Both the position numbers and the translations under genes were made by a program. A DNA stretch of 64,000 nt. Source: Ensifer adhaerens. Its GTDB lineage: Bacteria > Pseudomonadota > Alphaproteobacteria > Rhizobiales > Rhizobiaceae. The notes below the pieces were generated by a model, which worked only from the letters and a program-made list of their open reading frames with translations, was not told the DNA's origin and made no database searches. Shown here one piece after another: positions 50,625 through 59,825 of the stretch (the stretch's first letter is position 1; the number at the start of each line of letters is the position of its first letter). The DNA lies in assembly GCF_020035535.1 (NCBI RefSeq), contig NZ_CP083349.1, forward strand, positions 1,860,001 to 1,924,000, written 5' to 3'.

Positions 50625-52465
50625 TCGAATTCATCGCTGAAAACCTGGCGCCGATCATGTTCGCGTCGCTGATCGTGTTCCTGTTGCTGGGATACCCGGT
50701 CGCCTTCTCCCTCGCCGCCAACGGCCTCCTGTTCTTCATCATCGGCGTCGAACTCGCACCGCTGTCGGACTCGATCAATCTTTCCTGGCCGCTGCTCAAT
50801 GCGCTGCCGGACCGGTTCTGGGGGGTGATGTCGAACGACACATTGCTTGCCATCCCCTTCTTTACCTTCATGGGGATCGTCCTCGAGAAATCGGGCATGG
50901 CCGAAGACCTGCTCGACACGATCGGCCAGCTCTTCGGACCGATCCGCGGCGGTCTTGCCTATGCGGTCATCTTCGTCGGCGCGCTGCTTGCAGCCACCAC
51001 CGGTGTCGTTGCCGCCTCGGTCATCGCCATGGGCCTGATCTCGCTGCCGATCATGCTGCGCTACGGCTATGACCGGAAGGTCGCCTCGGGCGTCATCGCC
51101 GCCTCGGGCACGCTTGCCCAGATCATCCCGCCGTCGCTCGTCCTGATCGTCCTTGCCGATCAGCTCGGCCGCTCGGTCGGCGACATGTATGCCGGCGCCC
51201 TGATCCCGGGCCTCGTGCTCACGGGTCTCTACATGGTCTACATTCTGATCATGACGGTCCTGAAGCGTGACTCGATGCCGGCGCTGCCACCGGAAGCCCG
51301 CACGCTCGGCTCCGGCGTCACCTCGCTGATCATCGCGCTCATCGTCGCCGGCGCCTTTGCCTATGCGGCGCATGTCTACCTCTATCCGACCCATGGCGAG
51401 AACGCCGATATCCTCGGCGCAACCGTGGGCGTCGCCTTCATCTACGTCGTCGCCCTGCTCGATCGCGGCCTGAAGATCAATGCGATGTCCAGGCTCGCCC
51501 AGCAGGTCATCATCGTGCTGATCCCGCCGCTGGCGCTGATCTTCCTCGTTCTCGGCACCATCTTCCTCGGCATCGCCACGCCGACCGAAGGCGGCGCCAT
51601 GGGGGCCGTCGGTGCGCTGATCATGGCTGCCGCCAAGGGCCGGCTCCACATGGACGTCGTGCGTGGCGCGCTGACGGCAACGACACGGCTTTCGGCCTTC
51701 GTGCTGTTCATCCTCATCGGTGCGCGCGTCTTCTCGCTCACCTTCTACGGGGTCAACGGCCACCTCTGGGTCGAATATCTGCTGACGGCAATGCCGGGCG
51801 GCGAAACCGGCTTCCTGATCGCCGTCAACCTGCTCGTCTTCTTCCTGGCCTTCTTCCTGGATTTCTTCGAGCTCGCCTTCATCATCGTGCCGCTCCTGGC
51901 GCCCGCTGCCGACAAGCTCGGCATCGACCTCATCTGGTTCGGCGTGTTGCTCGGCATCAACATGCAGACGAGCTTCATGCATCCGCCCTTCGGCTTCGCG
52001 CTCTTCTATCTGCGCTCGGTCGCGGCAAAGGTTCCCTATCTCGACAAGCTCACCGGCAAGACGATCCAACCGGTGACGACCGGCCAGATCTACTGGGGTG
52101 CGGTGCCCTTCGTCGGCATCCAGATCCTGATGGTGGCGCTGACGATCATGTTCCCGCAGATGGTCATGCACTACAAGGGAACGGGACCGGTCGTCGACCC
52201 GAACACCATCAAGATCGAGGTTCCGGGATTTGCTCCGGGCGGCGGTCTCGGACTTCCGGACAATGGCGGCGGGCTCGGACTGCCGGGTGGCCTGCAGCTT
52301 CCGGGCGGCAGCCCGCTGGACCAGAAGCCCGCCGACCAGGGCGGCGGCGCTCAACCGCAGCCGGCACCGTCAAACGACCTCAGCCAGCCGCCGTCGTTTG
52401 GCACGGGTGCCCAGCCGCAGCCAGCGCCTTCAAACGATCTCAGCCAGCCGCCGTCGTTCAAGTAA
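50621..52465 (+). CDS. dctM: TRAP transporter large permease with repeat-bearing C-terminal tail
   Basis: A 614-residue membrane protein, longer than the usual 430. It has the family blocks NDTLLAIPFFTFMGIVLEKS, GGLAYAVIFVGALLAATTGV and SGTLAQIIPPSLVLIVLADQ. Extra helices near residues 230-290 occur in the larger keto-acid/mannitol-type members. The last 75 residues are Gly, Pro and Gln-rich, ending in a 20-residue block (GAQPQPAPSNDLSQPPSFGT) present twice in tandem. Function of the tail is unknown. The substrate is probably a 2-keto acid or similar carboxylate, by resemblance of the partner protein to TakP. Confidence 0.91.
   Translation: MIEFIAENLAPIMFASLIVFLLLGYPVAFSLAANGLLFFIIGVELAPLSDSINLSWPLLNALPDRFWGVMSNDTLLAIPFFTFMGIVLEKSGMAEDLLDTIGQLFGPIRGGLAYAVIFVGALLAATTGVVAASVIAMGLISLPIMLRYGYDRKVASGVIAASGTLAQIIPPSLVLIVLADQLGRSVGDMYAGALIPGLVLTGLYMVYILIMTVLKRDSMPALPPEARTLGSGVTSLIIALIVAGAFAYAAHVYLYPTHGENADILGATVGVAFIYVVALLDRGLKINAMSRLAQQVIIVLIPPLALIFLVLGTIFLGIATPTEGGAMGAVGALIMAAAKGRLHMDVVRGALTATTRLSAFVLFILIGARVFSLTFYGVNGHLWVEYLLTAMPGGETGFLIAVNLLVFFLAFFLDFFELAFIIVPLLAPAADKLGIDLIWFGVLLGINMQTSFMHPPFGFALFYLRSVAAKVPYLDKLTGKTIQPVTTGQIYWGAVPFVGIQILMVALTIMFPQMVMHYKGTGPVVDPNTIKIEVPGFAPGGGLGLPDNGGGLGLPGGLQLPGGSPLDQKPADQGGGAQPQPAPSNDLSQPPSFGTGAQPQPAPSNDLSQPPSFK
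52346..52462 (+). repeat. 60-bp tandem duplication at the dctM 3' end
   Basis: The codons for GAQPQPAPSNDLSQPPSFGT (52346-52405) recur at 52406-52462, with a few synonymous changes and the stop after SFK. It extends the disordered tail by 20 residues. Confidence 0.9.
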
Positions 52466-52486
52466 GAAGGCTGACACACCAAACAG

Positions 52487-52518
52487 AAGGGCGGCCGCGC
52501 AAGGGTCGCCCTTTTCGT
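52487..52518 (+). terminator. Intrinsic terminator of dctQM
   Basis: AAGGGCGGCC pairs with GGTCGCCCTT (one G-T pair) around GCGCAAG, followed by TTCGTTT. It lies 22 bp after the dctM stop. Confidence 0.85.
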
Positions 52519-52570
52519 TTGCCGACAACGATGAACGATGCCTGCAGGCGGTCGGGCGCAACACACACTC

Positions 52571-52688
52571 TCCCTCATCCCCGTGCCTGTCAGAGGAATC
52601 CAGTCAACCCAAGTCCTCGGGCTGAAAAGAGCCTTTCGATCCGACGGACGCCGGATCGCTGGATCCCGCAAGGGCGAAGATGGGGGAG
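52571..52688. repeat. RIME-like mosaic palindromic repeat, copy 4
   Basis: It opens with CCCTCATCCCCGTGCCTGTC then AGAGGAATCCAG, has inner palindromes (GATCCGACGGACGCCGGATC), and closes with GCTGGATCCCGCAAGGGCGA then AGATGGGGGAG. It has the same end blocks as the copies at 31 and 45.8 kb. It fills most of the 300-bp gap between dctM and the cupin gene. Confidence 0.75.
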
Positions 52689-52766
52689 AACGAGGCACGC
52701 ATATCGCCACAAGCAATCGTCGAGATCTGTCAACAATCTCAGGGCAGCCCCACCAAACGCACTCGC

Positions 52767-53180
52767 TCAATCGATCCGCTTGGCCGGGTTGTCGCGATAC
52801 CAGTCGACGATCATGGGCATCATCTCTTCGAACGGACCTCCGACGAAGACATTGAGCAGCCCCATGCGCGCGGCGCTTTCATTGCGAAAATCATGCATCG
52901 TCCCGCGCGGGATGACGCAAAGCGAGCCCTTCGGCATCTGGTGCCAGATGTCGCCGACGAGCACGCTGGCGGTGCCCTCGATCACATAGAAGATCTCGTC
53001 ATTGTCATCGTGCTTGTGGGCGCCCGGCCCCTCGTGTCGGGCCTCCAGCCACCATTCCGAGACGGAAAAGCGCCCCGCGGTCTCCGGCCCATCGGCTTTG
53101 AACACCGCCTGGATCGCGCCCATTTCGTACCGCCGGCCGCCATCGGGGCCGAGCACGACCGATTGAGCTTCGCTTGGCAT
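52767..53180 (-). CDS. Cupin-domain protein
   Basis: A 137-residue single-domain cupin. The ATG at 53180 gives MPSEAQSVVLGPDGGRRYEM. The first cupin motif is GPGAHKHDDNDEIFYVIEG, with two His and a Glu for metal, and the second is KGSLCVIPRGTMHDFRNES, with the third His. Such small cupins are dioxygenases, isomerases or sugar-acid binding proteins; the reaction here is unknown. It lies downstream of dctP on the same strand but beyond a strong terminator, so it is probably transcribed separately. Confidence 0.87.
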   Translation of the reverse strand: MPSEAQSVVLGPDGGRRYEMGAIQAVFKADGPETAGRFSVSEWWLEARHEGPGAHKHDDNDEIFYVIEGTASVLVGDIWHQMPKGSLCVIPRGTMHDFRNESAARMGLLNVFVGGPFEEMMPMIVDWYRDNPAKRID

Positions 53181-53255
53181 GGCTGCTCCTCCGCTCCGTT
53201 GAGGCCGCAACCCTACCACGAAATCGCTTTGTTGGCCGGTCGATGTCTTCAGACG

Positions 53256-53289
53256 AAAAAGCCGCCCGCAACAGATGTTGCGAACGGCT
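53256..53289 (-). terminator. Intrinsic terminator of dctP
   Basis: On the minus strand AGCCGTTCGCAAC pairs with GTTGCGGGCGGCT (one mismatch) and is followed by TTTTTCG. It lies 28 bp after the dctP stop. Confidence 0.88.
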
Positions 53290-53317
53290 CCTGACCTGTC
53301 GGCAATAGGCGAAAAGC

Positions 53318-54701
<1,384 letters not shown>

Positions 54702-55730
54702 TCAGCGTTCGGCCGAGGAGGCCCAGAGGTTGATGTCGGCTTCGCGTGCATAGAGATCGATTTCCGCCAGTTCGTCTGCCGTGAACGTGTCGTTCTCCAG
54801 CGCCTTGACGCAATCGACGATCTGCTCGGAGCGGCTGGCGCCGATCAGCGCCGAGGTGATCCGGCCTTCGCGCAGCACCCAGGCAAGCGCCATCTGCGCC
54901 AGCGTCTGGCCGCGCTTTTCAGCAATGCCGTTCAGCTTGCGAATGTTGTCGATGATCTCCGGACGAATGAAGTCCTTCTTCAGGAAGTGGTTCTGCGCCG
55001 CGCGGCTGTCGCTCGGAATGCCCTGCAGATACTTGGTCGTCAGCATGCCTTGAGCGAGCGGCGAGAAGACGATCGAGCCGATGCCGAGATCTTCGAGCGT
55101 GTGGATCAGGCCATCATCTTCGATCCAGCGGTTGAGCATGGAATAGCTCGGCTGGTGGATGAGGCACGGCGTGCCAAGATCCTTCAGGATCGCCGCCGCC
55201 TCGCGGGTGCGCTGCGAGTTGTAGGAGGAGATGCCGACATAGAGCGCCCGGCCGGACCGCACGATATGATCGAGCGCGCCGCAGGTTTCCTCAAGCGGCG
55301 TCTCCGGATCGAAGCGGTGCGAATAGAAGATGTCGACATAGTCGAGACCCATGCGCTTCAGGCTCTGGTCGCAGGAGGCGATCATGTACTTGCGGCTGCC
55401 CCATTCGCCATAGGGACCGGCCCACATGTCGTAGCCGGCCTTGGACGAGATGATCAGCTCGTCGCGCAGGCCCGCGAAATCCGTGCGCATGATTTCGCCG
55501 AAGGCGGTCTCGGCCGAGCCCGGAGGCGGGCCGTAATTGTTGGCGAGGTCGAAATGGGTGATGCCGAGATCAAACGCGGTGCGGCACATGTCGACCTTGC
55601 GGTCATGCGGCGTGTCGCCACCGAAATTGTGCCAGAGCCCCAGCGAAATCGCAGGCAGCTTCAGGCCGGAACGGCCGACGCGGTTATACTTCATGGTGTC
55701 GTAGCGGTTTTCCGCCGGTAGCCAGGTCAT
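54702..55730 (-). CDS. L-glyceraldehyde 3-phosphate reductase-type aldo/keto reductase
   Basis: A 342-residue NADPH-dependent enzyme of the AKR14/YghZ group. The start MTWLPAENRYDTMKYNRVGR and GLKLPAISLGLWHNFGGDTP are diagnostic for YghZ-like proteins. The catalytic tetrad can be placed as Asp in FDLANNYGPPPGSAE, the following Tyr, Lys in ISSKAGYDMWAGPYG and His in DIFYSHRFDPETPLE. The usual role is reduction of L-glyceraldehyde 3-phosphate or detoxification of methylglyoxal. No operon partners on the same strand within 150 bp upstream. Confidence 0.92.
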   Translation of the reverse strand: MTWLPAENRYDTMKYNRVGRSGLKLPAISLGLWHNFGGDTPHDRKVDMCRTAFDLGITHFDLANNYGPPPGSAETAFGEIMRTDFAGLRDELIISSKAGYDMWAGPYGEWGSRKYMIASCDQSLKRMGLDYVDIFYSHRFDPETPLEETCGALDHIVRSGRALYVGISSYNSQRTREAAAILKDLGTPCLIHQPSYSMLNRWIEDDGLIHTLEDLGIGSIVFSPLAQGMLTTKYLQGIPSDSRAAQNHFLKKDFIRPEIIDNIRKLNGIAEKRGQTLAQMALAWVLREGRITSALIGASRSEQIVDCVKALENDTFTADELAEIDLYAREADINLWASSAER

Positions 55731-55902
55731 CGCAAATCCTCCGCGATCGGTATCCGGATGGCGTGGGAACAGCCATCCAGCGAACTCAAGGGGCTCCGCA
55801 GTGCTCGCGGAAACCCCACAGGAAAAGCTCTAGCGCATATGCGGAAGACCCGGAATCGATATCGAGGTGATTTGCACACTTTCGCGTTGCGGCCCAGGCT
55901 GC

Positions 55903-57072
55903 CTAAACCGCCTGGAGGTTATCCGATTTCGCCAAGAGCAAACGGTCGTCGTGTGTTTCATATCGGGTAGCTGGCGTTCGCCCCGTCGCAGGTACCGGCG
56001 TCGACAGGAGTTTCACCGGCAACGGGAAAGGCACATTCCGACCAGACGCTTCGATGCGCTCTTTTTTTGAAAGCATCATGTCAAGCAGTCCGGCATTGCT
56101 CTCGGTGGTACAAAGCCAATCCGGCGCCAATTCGTGACGTACGAAACTGGAATCCTCCGATCGCACGCCGATCATGGCGAGAAGCTTCACCTCCGTACTT
56201 TCGGCTCGCTTGTCACCAGGCTCGCACCATTGCGTACCGCCCGAAGCTATATCCATTGCGACATCCGGCGCCATGAGATGAAGGATGAGTATCGCCGTTG
56301 CAGCATCGCATTCGGGCTGCGTCACAACCCATAACAGGACGTCGTAGAGCTCTTCGTAGTCCCAATTGAGACCAGGCAACAGATGCCACAGATCTGGATC
56401 TCGCGGCGCTTCAGTCCTCAACCACTGCAAAATGTCTGGAATCTCCCAGAAATAATATTCTGCCGCCCAACGGGCATCCGAGGCCCGTTTAGCCTCCGCG
56501 TCGAGCTTGGCTTGGCGCCTCACCCGCCTGTACCTGGCCACGCGATCGATCATCCGTCGGGCGTACGATCTGCGTGGCGGCGGCCCACCGTAAATGTCGC
56601 GCAATTGTTGGAACGTCTTCTGCTCTTGCTTGGAAAGCCGGGTGAGCGTGCGCTTGAATTCGCGATCGTTCATGCACGTTGTCGCGTGCAACAATTCGAC
56701 AAAGCGCATCTCACGTTTGGTAAGGTCGGCAAATGCCGGCGGCGGACCACCGCCCCCGGTGGTCTCGGAGATCGTTTCCAGCGTGCCAAGCATGGCGTGC
56801 CGCGGCCGCTTGGAGTGAGCCGATGCGCGCGAACCGGATAGAAACTCTGCACGCGCCGCGTCGTAGATTTCCGGCAATTTGCCGAGTGTCCTGTTCAGCC
56901 TTCGCCGGTCCAAATGCTGGTAGAGAAGAAACAGGCAACTCAGGACGACAACGGCGATCCAAAACAGTGTCTCGACACGCACTTCAACACCCCCAGATTG
57001 TATCTTGGGTGTATACGCACTCTGAATTGCCGAGGTGTTAAGCGCTGTTGGAAACGTGTCGTCACCGTCCAT
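55903..57072 (-). CDS. Membrane-anchored DUF4274-like protein
   Basis: A protein of about 389 residues. A single helix (TLFWIAVVVLSCLFLLYQHL) near the N-terminus anchors a long cytoplasmic part. The middle has basic helices (ARYRRVRRQAKLDAEAKRAS). The C-terminal half contains DLWHLLPGLNWDYEELYDVL then LWVVTQPECDAATAILILHL, the pattern of DUF4274 (Asn-Trp-Asp, Cys-Asp, Thr-Ala). Other sequence is unlike known families. The start is uncertain: a GTG at 57090 overlaps a terminator hairpin, so I take the ATG at 57072; a GTG nearer the helix is also possible. Codon use is slightly richer in A+T than its neighbours. Function unknown. Confidence 0.65.
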   Translation of the reverse strand: MDGDDTFPTALNTSAIQSAYTPKIQSGGVEVRVETLFWIAVVVLSCLFLLYQHLDRRRLNRTLGKLPEIYDAARAEFLSGSRASAHSKRPRHAMLGTLETISETTGGGGPPPAFADLTKREMRFVELLHATTCMNDREFKRTLTRLSKQEQKTFQQLRDIYGGPPPRRSYARRMIDRVARYRRVRRQAKLDAEAKRASDARWAAEYYFWEIPDILQWLRTEAPRDPDLWHLLPGLNWDYEELYDVLLWVVTQPECDAATAILILHLMAPDVAMDIASGGTQWCEPGDKRAESTEVKLLAMIGVRSEDSSFVRHELAPDWLCTTESNAGLLDMMLSKKERIEASGRNVPFPLPVKLLSTPVPATGRTPATRYETHDDRLLLAKSDNLQAV

Positions 57073-57075
57073 CTC

Positions 57076-57108
57076 ACCGGGGCGCTTCACTCTTGGAAAC
57101 GCCCCGGT
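57076..57108 (-). terminator. Stem-loop at the end of the sugar operon
   Basis: ACCGGGGCG pairs with CGCCCCGGT (9 bp) around a 15-base loop, 15 bp after the stop of the dehydrogenase gene. There is no clear U-tract. It probably ends the minus-strand sugar operon before the DUF4274 gene. Confidence 0.55.
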
Positions 57109-57122
57109 GCAAGGTCGTAGAA

Positions 57123-58301
57123 TTACGAGGCTGCGGCACGCCTTTCGCTCGATGCGTCCTCTTCCACCGCACGCAACAGCGCCCGCGCCTCCTCGATGCC
57201 GAGGGCGGCCGGCTGGGTGCAGGTGGTCGAAAGCTCGATGAAGCGTCCCTCCTCGCCCGACTTCAGGATCGAGACCATGACGTCGACGCCGTGCAGCGCC
57301 CGGTCGAGCGAGCAGCGGGCATCGCGGCCCTCAAGGATCGCCAGCGCCATGTCGGCTAGACCGGCGGTGCGGTAGTTCGCCATCGGTCCTTGCGGGTGCT
57401 CCTGGTTGGCGATGCCGAAGGGGTGATCCCAGGGTTCGAGCGGCTGGATGTTCTTGTCCTGACCGCTGATCTCCACCGTGCCGCCAAAGAAGTTCGGGTC
57501 GGGCACGTAGAGCGAGCCTTCGGTGCCGTAGAGCTCCATGTTGGCGTGGCGGTGTGACCAGACATCCCAGCTGGCTGACAACGTGATCGTCGCGCCATTC
57601 TCAAACTCGAGCAGCGCGTGAATGTTGGTCGGGGTCCTGACCGGGATGACCTCGCCCTTGCGCGGCTCGCTGGTGATCGTGCGGGTTGGGTTGGCCATGG
57701 TGGCGAGCGCCGCCACGCGCTTCACCGGCCCGATCAGGTTGATCAGGTTGGCGATGTAATAGGGGCCGAGATCGAGGATCGGGCCGCCGCCGGGCAGGAA
57801 GAAGAAGTCCGGGTTCGGATGCCACATCTCCATGCCGGGGCTCATGACGTGGCAGGTGCCGGAGGTCACCCGGCCGATCTTGCCGGCATCGACGGCGCTG
57901 CGGGCAAGCTGATGCGCGCCGCCGAGGAAGGTATCGGGCGCGCAACCGACCGAAAGGCCCTTCTCCTTGGCAATCGCCCGAAGCTCTTCGCCCTGCTCCA
58001 GCGAGAGCACCAGCGGCTTTTCCGAGTAGACGTGCTTGCCAGCTTCGAGGATCGCCTTCGACACCGGATAGTGCGCATCCGGGATCGTCAGGTTGACGAC
58101 GATGTCGACATCGGGATTGGCCAGCAGCGCCTCGATGCTCTGGGCCTCGACTCCGTATTCAGCCGCCCTAGCCTCGGCGGCGGCCGGGTTGATATCGGCG
58201 CAGGCGACGACCTTGATGCCCTTAAACAGCGGGGCAAGCTTGAAGTAGGTGGTGGAGATGTTGCCGCATCCGATGATGCCGACGCCAAGTTCCTTGGTCA
58301 T
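57123..58301 (-). CDS. Gfo/Idh/MocA-family oxidoreductase
   Basis: A 392-residue NAD(P)-dependent sugar dehydrogenase. The Rossmann motif is LGVGIIGCGNISTTYFKLAP; the family EKP motif is KHVYSEKPLVLSLEQGEELR near residue 95, with the catalytic Lys. The C-terminal beta-sheet domain includes SPGMEMWHPNPDFFFLPGGG and ILDLGPYYIANLINLIGPVK, with the Asp-x3-Tyr/His active-site residues. Reactions in the family include sugar 2-, 3- or 4-oxidation. The ATG at 58301 is chosen. It is the last gene of the sugar operon, 14 bp after the isomerase gene. Confidence 0.92.
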   Translation of the reverse strand: MTKELGVGIIGCGNISTTYFKLAPLFKGIKVVACADINPAAAEARAAEYGVEAQSIEALLANPDVDIVVNLTIPDAHYPVSKAILEAGKHVYSEKPLVLSLEQGEELRAIAKEKGLSVGCAPDTFLGGAHQLARSAVDAGKIGRVTSGTCHVMSPGMEMWHPNPDFFFLPGGGPILDLGPYYIANLINLIGPVKRVAALATMANPTRTITSEPRKGEVIPVRTPTNIHALLEFENGATITLSASWDVWSHRHANMELYGTEGSLYVPDPNFFGGTVEISGQDKNIQPLEPWDHPFGIANQEHPQGPMANYRTAGLADMALAILEGRDARCSLDRALHGVDVMVSILKSGEEGRFIELSTTCTQPAALGIEEARALLRAVEEDASSERRAAAS

Positions 58302-58315
58302 GGGTGAACCTGTTC

Positions 58316-59077
58316 TCAATAGGATTGGATGGAGGCGAGCGAGCGCTTGGCGAAGCGCTGGAAATCACTCGGATTGTCATGCTCGGCGATGAAGTAACGC
58401 GCCTTGGTTCCCGAGAGCGCCTGGAACAGGCCCTTCCAGTCGACCGTGCCTTCGCCGACGTCGGCCCAACCGTCCTCGTCCTTCTTCTCGCCCGTCGGAG
58501 CGATATCCTTCACATGCACGGCGGTGATGCGGTCGCTGTATTTCCTGATCCAGGCGATCGGATCGGCACCGCCACGGATGATCCAGGCGATATCGGCTTC
58601 CCAGGAAAGATCCGGCCCGCCTTCGAAGATCAGATCCTGCGGGATGCTGCCGTCAGGCAAGGCAAAGAATTCGAAGTCGTGGTTGTGCCAGCCGAAGATG
58701 AGGCCAGCATCGCGATAGGGCTTGCCGGCCTTCTGCAGCCGCTCGCCGAAGGCGCGCCAGCCGGCGGCATCGGTCGGGCGCTGATCGGGCATGAGATAGG
58801 GGCAGTAGATCGCCTTGATGCCGAGCGCCTTGGCGATCGCGAGCACACGCCCCGGATCGCTTTCGAGCATGTCGAGGCCGAAGTGCGCCGTGGGCATCGC
58901 CAGGCCGTTCTCGTCGAGCCCTGCCTTGAAACTCGCGATCTCGGCGTCGGTCAGCGCCGCATAGAGCGCGCCGTAACCTTCGACCTGGCTATAGCCGGCG
59001 TCGCCGAGTGCCTTCAGCACATTGGCGAAAGGCGGGAAGTTGCGGGCGCTATAGAGCTGGAAACTGACGTTCTTCAT
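58316..59077 (-). CDS. Sugar phosphate isomerase/epimerase (AP-endonuclease-2 fold)
   Basis: A 253-residue TIM-barrel protein with divalent-metal ligands. The start is MKNVSFQLYSARNFPPFANV; metal-site stretches are LIFGWHNHDFEFFALPDG, GPDLSWEADIAWIIRGGADP, AVHVKDIAPTGEKKDEDGWA and ARYFIAEHDNPSDFQRFAKR, with Glu, Asp, His and Glu in the usual places. These enzymes epimerise or isomerise free or phosphorylated sugars and often work with a Gfo/Idh/MocA dehydrogenase, as found just downstream. The substrate is not defined; the operon suggests a mannose-derived sugar. Confidence 0.9.
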   Translation of the reverse strand: MKNVSFQLYSARNFPPFANVLKALGDAGYSQVEGYGALYAALTDAEIASFKAGLDENGLAMPTAHFGLDMLESDPGRVLAIAKALGIKAIYCPYLMPDQRPTDAAGWRAFGERLQKAGKPYRDAGLIFGWHNHDFEFFALPDGSIPQDLIFEGGPDLSWEADIAWIIRGGADPIAWIRKYSDRITAVHVKDIAPTGEKKDEDGWADVGEGTVDWKGLFQALSGTKARYFIAEHDNPSDFQRFAKRSLASIQSY

Positions 59078-59130
59078 GAAATCCTCCTCGATTTCGTCTG
59101 GAGTGTCTTGGGATTGTCGGGGGCTTGGAA

Positions 59131-59820
59131 TTACCTCAGCCAGGTGTCGTAGTCCGACACCAGCAGATGGGTGGGTGCCGCATCCTCCTCGATCGCCGAG
59201 AAGCGACCGACCGGCTCGCGGAAATAGTTGTCGGTGAGATCGTCGTTGACGGTCGAGACCTCGCCCATCAGCACGTCGGCGCCTTCCGCCCAGAAGGCAT
59301 GCCAGTTGCCGGGCAGCAGCGTGACGCTTTCACCGGCCCTGAGCTTCAACAGTTCGCCGGCTTTGAGCGTCCGCAGCCGCGCGTCGGTCGCGACGACGAC
59401 GTCGCTCTCCTCGTCGACCGAGCCATCGGCCTTGGAATTGTACATCTGCAGCACCAGCGCGCCGCCGCCGCGATTGATGATGTCCTCGGTCTTTATCGCG
59501 TGGCGATGCAGCGGATTGACCTGATCCTTGGCGGTAATCATCAGCTTTTCGGCATAGACCATGCCCTGCCCGGTCTTAAGGTTCGAGGCATTGCCGTTGC
59601 GCAGCGTGAAGAGCACCAGCCCCAACTTGTCGAAGCGGCCCTTGCCATAGTCGGTGATGTCCCAGCCGAGCCGGGCGTCGAAGATCGTCGGGCTGTCGGA
59701 CCTGATACGCACCTTCAGCTGCTCCGGCGACCAATAGGCAAAGGGCGGCAGTGTGAAGCCGAAGCTCTTCATGAAGGCATCGCTTTCGGCGATGATGTCG
59801 TTGACGTGGCTGCGTTTCAT
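59131..59820 (-). CDS. D-lyxose isomerase-like protein
   Basis: A 229-residue cupin-fold protein similar to bacterial D-lyxose ketol-isomerases, enzymes that also isomerise D-mannose and D-fructose. The start (ATG at 59820) is MKRSHVNDIIAESDAFMKSF; the family stretches are LPPFAYWSPEQLKVR, DARLGWDITDYGKGRFDKLG and MITAKDQVNPLHRHAIKTED, with the metal-binding His pair, then LLPGNWHAFWAEGADVLMGE with the third His. It would turn mannose released by the adjacent beta-mannosidase into fructose. The gap to the beta-mannosidase gene is only 5 bp. Confidence 0.87.
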   Translation of the reverse strand: MKRSHVNDIIAESDAFMKSFGFTLPPFAYWSPEQLKVRIRSDSPTIFDARLGWDITDYGKGRFDKLGLVLFTLRNGNASNLKTGQGMVYAEKLMITAKDQVNPLHRHAIKTEDIINRGGGALVLQMYNSKADGSVDEESDVVVATDARLRTLKAGELLKLRAGESVTLLPGNWHAFWAEGADVLMGEVSTVNDDLTDNYFREPVGRFSAIEEDAAPTHLLVSDYDTWLR

Positions 59821-59825
59821 GACGG

